Of a DNA stretch of 64,000 bases, positions 62,862 to 64,000 are shown one piece after another. Source of the stretch: Saccharomycodes ludwigii. Taxonomy: Eukaryota > Ascomycota > Saccharomycetes > Saccharomycodales > Saccharomycodaceae. Location of the stretch: the NCBI RefSeq assembly GCF_020623625.1, contig NC_060200.1, positions 2,438,001 through 2,502,000 of the forward strand, in the 5' to 3' direction. A model generated the notes under the pieces. The model made no database searches and was not told the origin of the DNA. It worked only from the letters and a program-made list of their open reading frames with translations. The position numbers were made by a program, and so were the translations under genes. Positions within the stretch are counted from its first letter, which is position 1. The number at the start of each line of letters is the position of its first letter.

Positions 62862-63345
62862 CTAAAGTTGGTATAGTTCGGCAGATTATCTTTTAATTTT
62901 TGTTTTTTTTTTTTTTTTTTTTTCATTTGGAATATATATATATATATATATCTTTTTTCTATTCTTATGATTTTTCTAAAACAATATAAAATTAATAGTA
63001 TATTTTTAACATTTTATATTTTTTTTTTTTTTTGGTCAAATTCCTTAATGCAGTCTTATGTTATTAAAATTGCCGTTGAAAAAAATAAAAAGGGGCACCA
63101 CGGGAGGCCATGTGAGTCGGTCGTGTTTTCGAATTGTATTTTTTTTTTTTTATGTTTGTTTTTTTTTTGTTTATTTTGAATTAATAGTTGTTGCTGTTAA
63201 AAATAAAAATGTATTCCTTAATACAAGAGAACCCTAAATTGTAAAACTAAATATTACTTTTATTTTCTCCTAAGGAACACACACACATATATATATATTG
63301 ATAGATAAGAGGTTTATATAGAAACTATCCAAACTTTATATCGAA
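62862..63345. other. Intergenic region upstream of MIY1
   Basis: T-runs (62906-62922, 63019-63033, 63139-63150), a (TA)n tract near 62935-62950 and CA/TA repeats at 63281-63297. Short ORFs here are low-complexity and were not called. Confidence 0.6.
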
Positions 63346-64000
63346 ATGTCTTCTAATTATAATAATTTCCACGAAGAAGTTTATAATCAACAAAATGGTA
63401 ATACTTATGAAAATATTTACGGTCAAGACCTTAATCAACAAGACAATAATGCCTATAACAATTTCAATAACCAAGATTATAATCAACAGAACTACAATAA
63501 TTATGATAACAATGTAGCATCAGAAGGACATATTTTCGATGATAATAATGGATATACTACGAATAACAATATTAATAATAATTATGGATCTGCTAGGCAA
63601 GCAACAAGTAGTTACGTTCCAGACACCAGTATATTTTATGAGACTCCAGTACAACCTACCCAGCAACAGATACAAAATACTAATAACAAATATTATGACA
63701 ATAATATCAACGGTTCTCAAAATCAAAGCGTTATTTATAGTAACAATGTCAGACTGAATAGCGATAATAATGATCACAACAATGCTACTGATGTTTATGT
63801 TCAAGCTCCTGAGGCTTATAATACCAATAATGGTATTGTTAATAAAACAGGTCAACAGAAACAAAACGGCAATGCCCCTCAATTTGCAAACGTGGCCAAT
63901 ATTTATTTTCAGACAAAAGTTATTTCCTTTGCAGGATTTGCGCATAGAATTCTTCTACAAAATGAAAATGGTCCCTGTGCTTTAATTGCATTAACCAATA
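63346..64000 (+). CDS. MIY1: Miy1 (MINDY-type) K48-specific deubiquitinase, 5' part
   Basis: The reading frame opens at ATG 63346 (after ATATCGAAATG) and is cut by the window end after 218 codons. Residues 1-185 are an Asn/Gln/Tyr-rich, prion-like low-complexity region. At about 189-218 comes the start of the MINDY catalytic domain: TKVISFAGFAHRILLQNEN followed by GPCALIALTN, with the predicted nucleophile Cys211. S. cerevisiae Miy1 begins almost directly at this domain, so the N-terminal extension is unusual. It trims long K48 ubiquitin chains. The NAB3 neighbourhood supports the call. Confidence 0.9.
   Translation, partial: MSSNYNNFHEEVYNQQNGNTYENIYGQDLNQQDNNAYNNFNNQDYNQQNYNNYDNNVASEGHIFDDNNGYTTNNNINNNYGSARQATSSYVPDTSIFYETPVQPTQQQIQNTNNKYYDNNINGSQNQSVIYSNNVRLNSDNNDHNNATDVYVQAPEAYNTNNGIVNKTGQQKQNGNAPQFANVANIYFQTKVISFAGFAHRILLQNENGPCALIALTN

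Noticed and set aside
62967-63179. 70-codon ORF upstream of MIY1
   Set aside because: Phe-rich translation of T-runs in an intergenic region.

Overview
This window comes from an AT-rich budding yeast of the Saccharomycetaceae/Saccharomycodaceae group whose lineage did not go through the whole-genome duplication. The evidence is gene content and order. Nearly every gene is a recognisable S. cerevisiae orthologue, and genes that S. cerevisiae keeps on chromosome VII left arm (VPS45, PAN2, SPC105, NUP145, NBP35, MMS2, MAD1, LCL3, GUP1, SCY1) are interleaved here with those it keeps on chromosome XVI left arm (CTI6, TCO89, RTT10, RTC6, MRN1, UIP4, POS5, COA2, NAB3, MIY1). The alpha-pheromone gene and GUP1, which are duplicated in S. 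cerevisiae, occur once here. Genes are almost all intronless, with very AT-rich intergenes full of homopolymer A/T runs. A Saccharomycodes-like species is my best guess, not proven.

Layout. 0-12 kb: CTI6, VPS45, a three-copy alpha-pheromone gene with a divergent mature peptide, UIP4, MRN1 and an intron-containing tRNA-Tyr. 12-18.3 kb: a Ty3/gypsy LTR retrotransposon inserted just upstream of tRNA-Tyr, followed by a 322-bp repeat. 18.7-32.1 kb: COA2 (probable), SCY1, an SDR oxidoreductase, GUP1, LCL3, MAD1, MMS2, POS5. At about 32.3 kb lies a candidate H/ACA snoRNA. 33-55.6 kb: a TGL1-like lipase, TCO89, PAN2, RTT10, RTC6, SPC105, NUP145, NBP35. 55.9-56.8 kb: the same 322-bp repeat and a solo LTR of the same Ty3 family, both in opposite orientation, then tRNA-Asn. 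57-64 kb: NAB3, an uncharacterised membrane-anchored protein, and the 5' part of MIY1, cut by the window end.

The most striking structure is a mirror image: tRNA, Ty3-family LTR, 322-bp repeat, about 37 kb of genes, 322-bp repeat, Ty3-family LTR, tRNA. The two mirrored loci coincide with the two ends of a gene block whose order and orientation differ from the order reconstructed from S. cerevisiae. Two inversions explain most of the arrangement, one of them bounded by exactly these loci.

Functional threads are kinetochore/checkpoint (SPC105, MAD1), nuclear pore (NUP145), mRNA fate (PAN2, NAB3, MRN1), traffic (VPS45, SCY1), mitochondrial function (POS5, RTC6, COA2, LCL3), TORC1 (TCO89), ubiquitin (MMS2, MIY1), Fe-S assembly (NBP35) and mating (alpha-factor). 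They are ordinary chromosomal neighbours, not one pathway. Orthology calls and S. cerevisiae gene order are from memory, with no database search.
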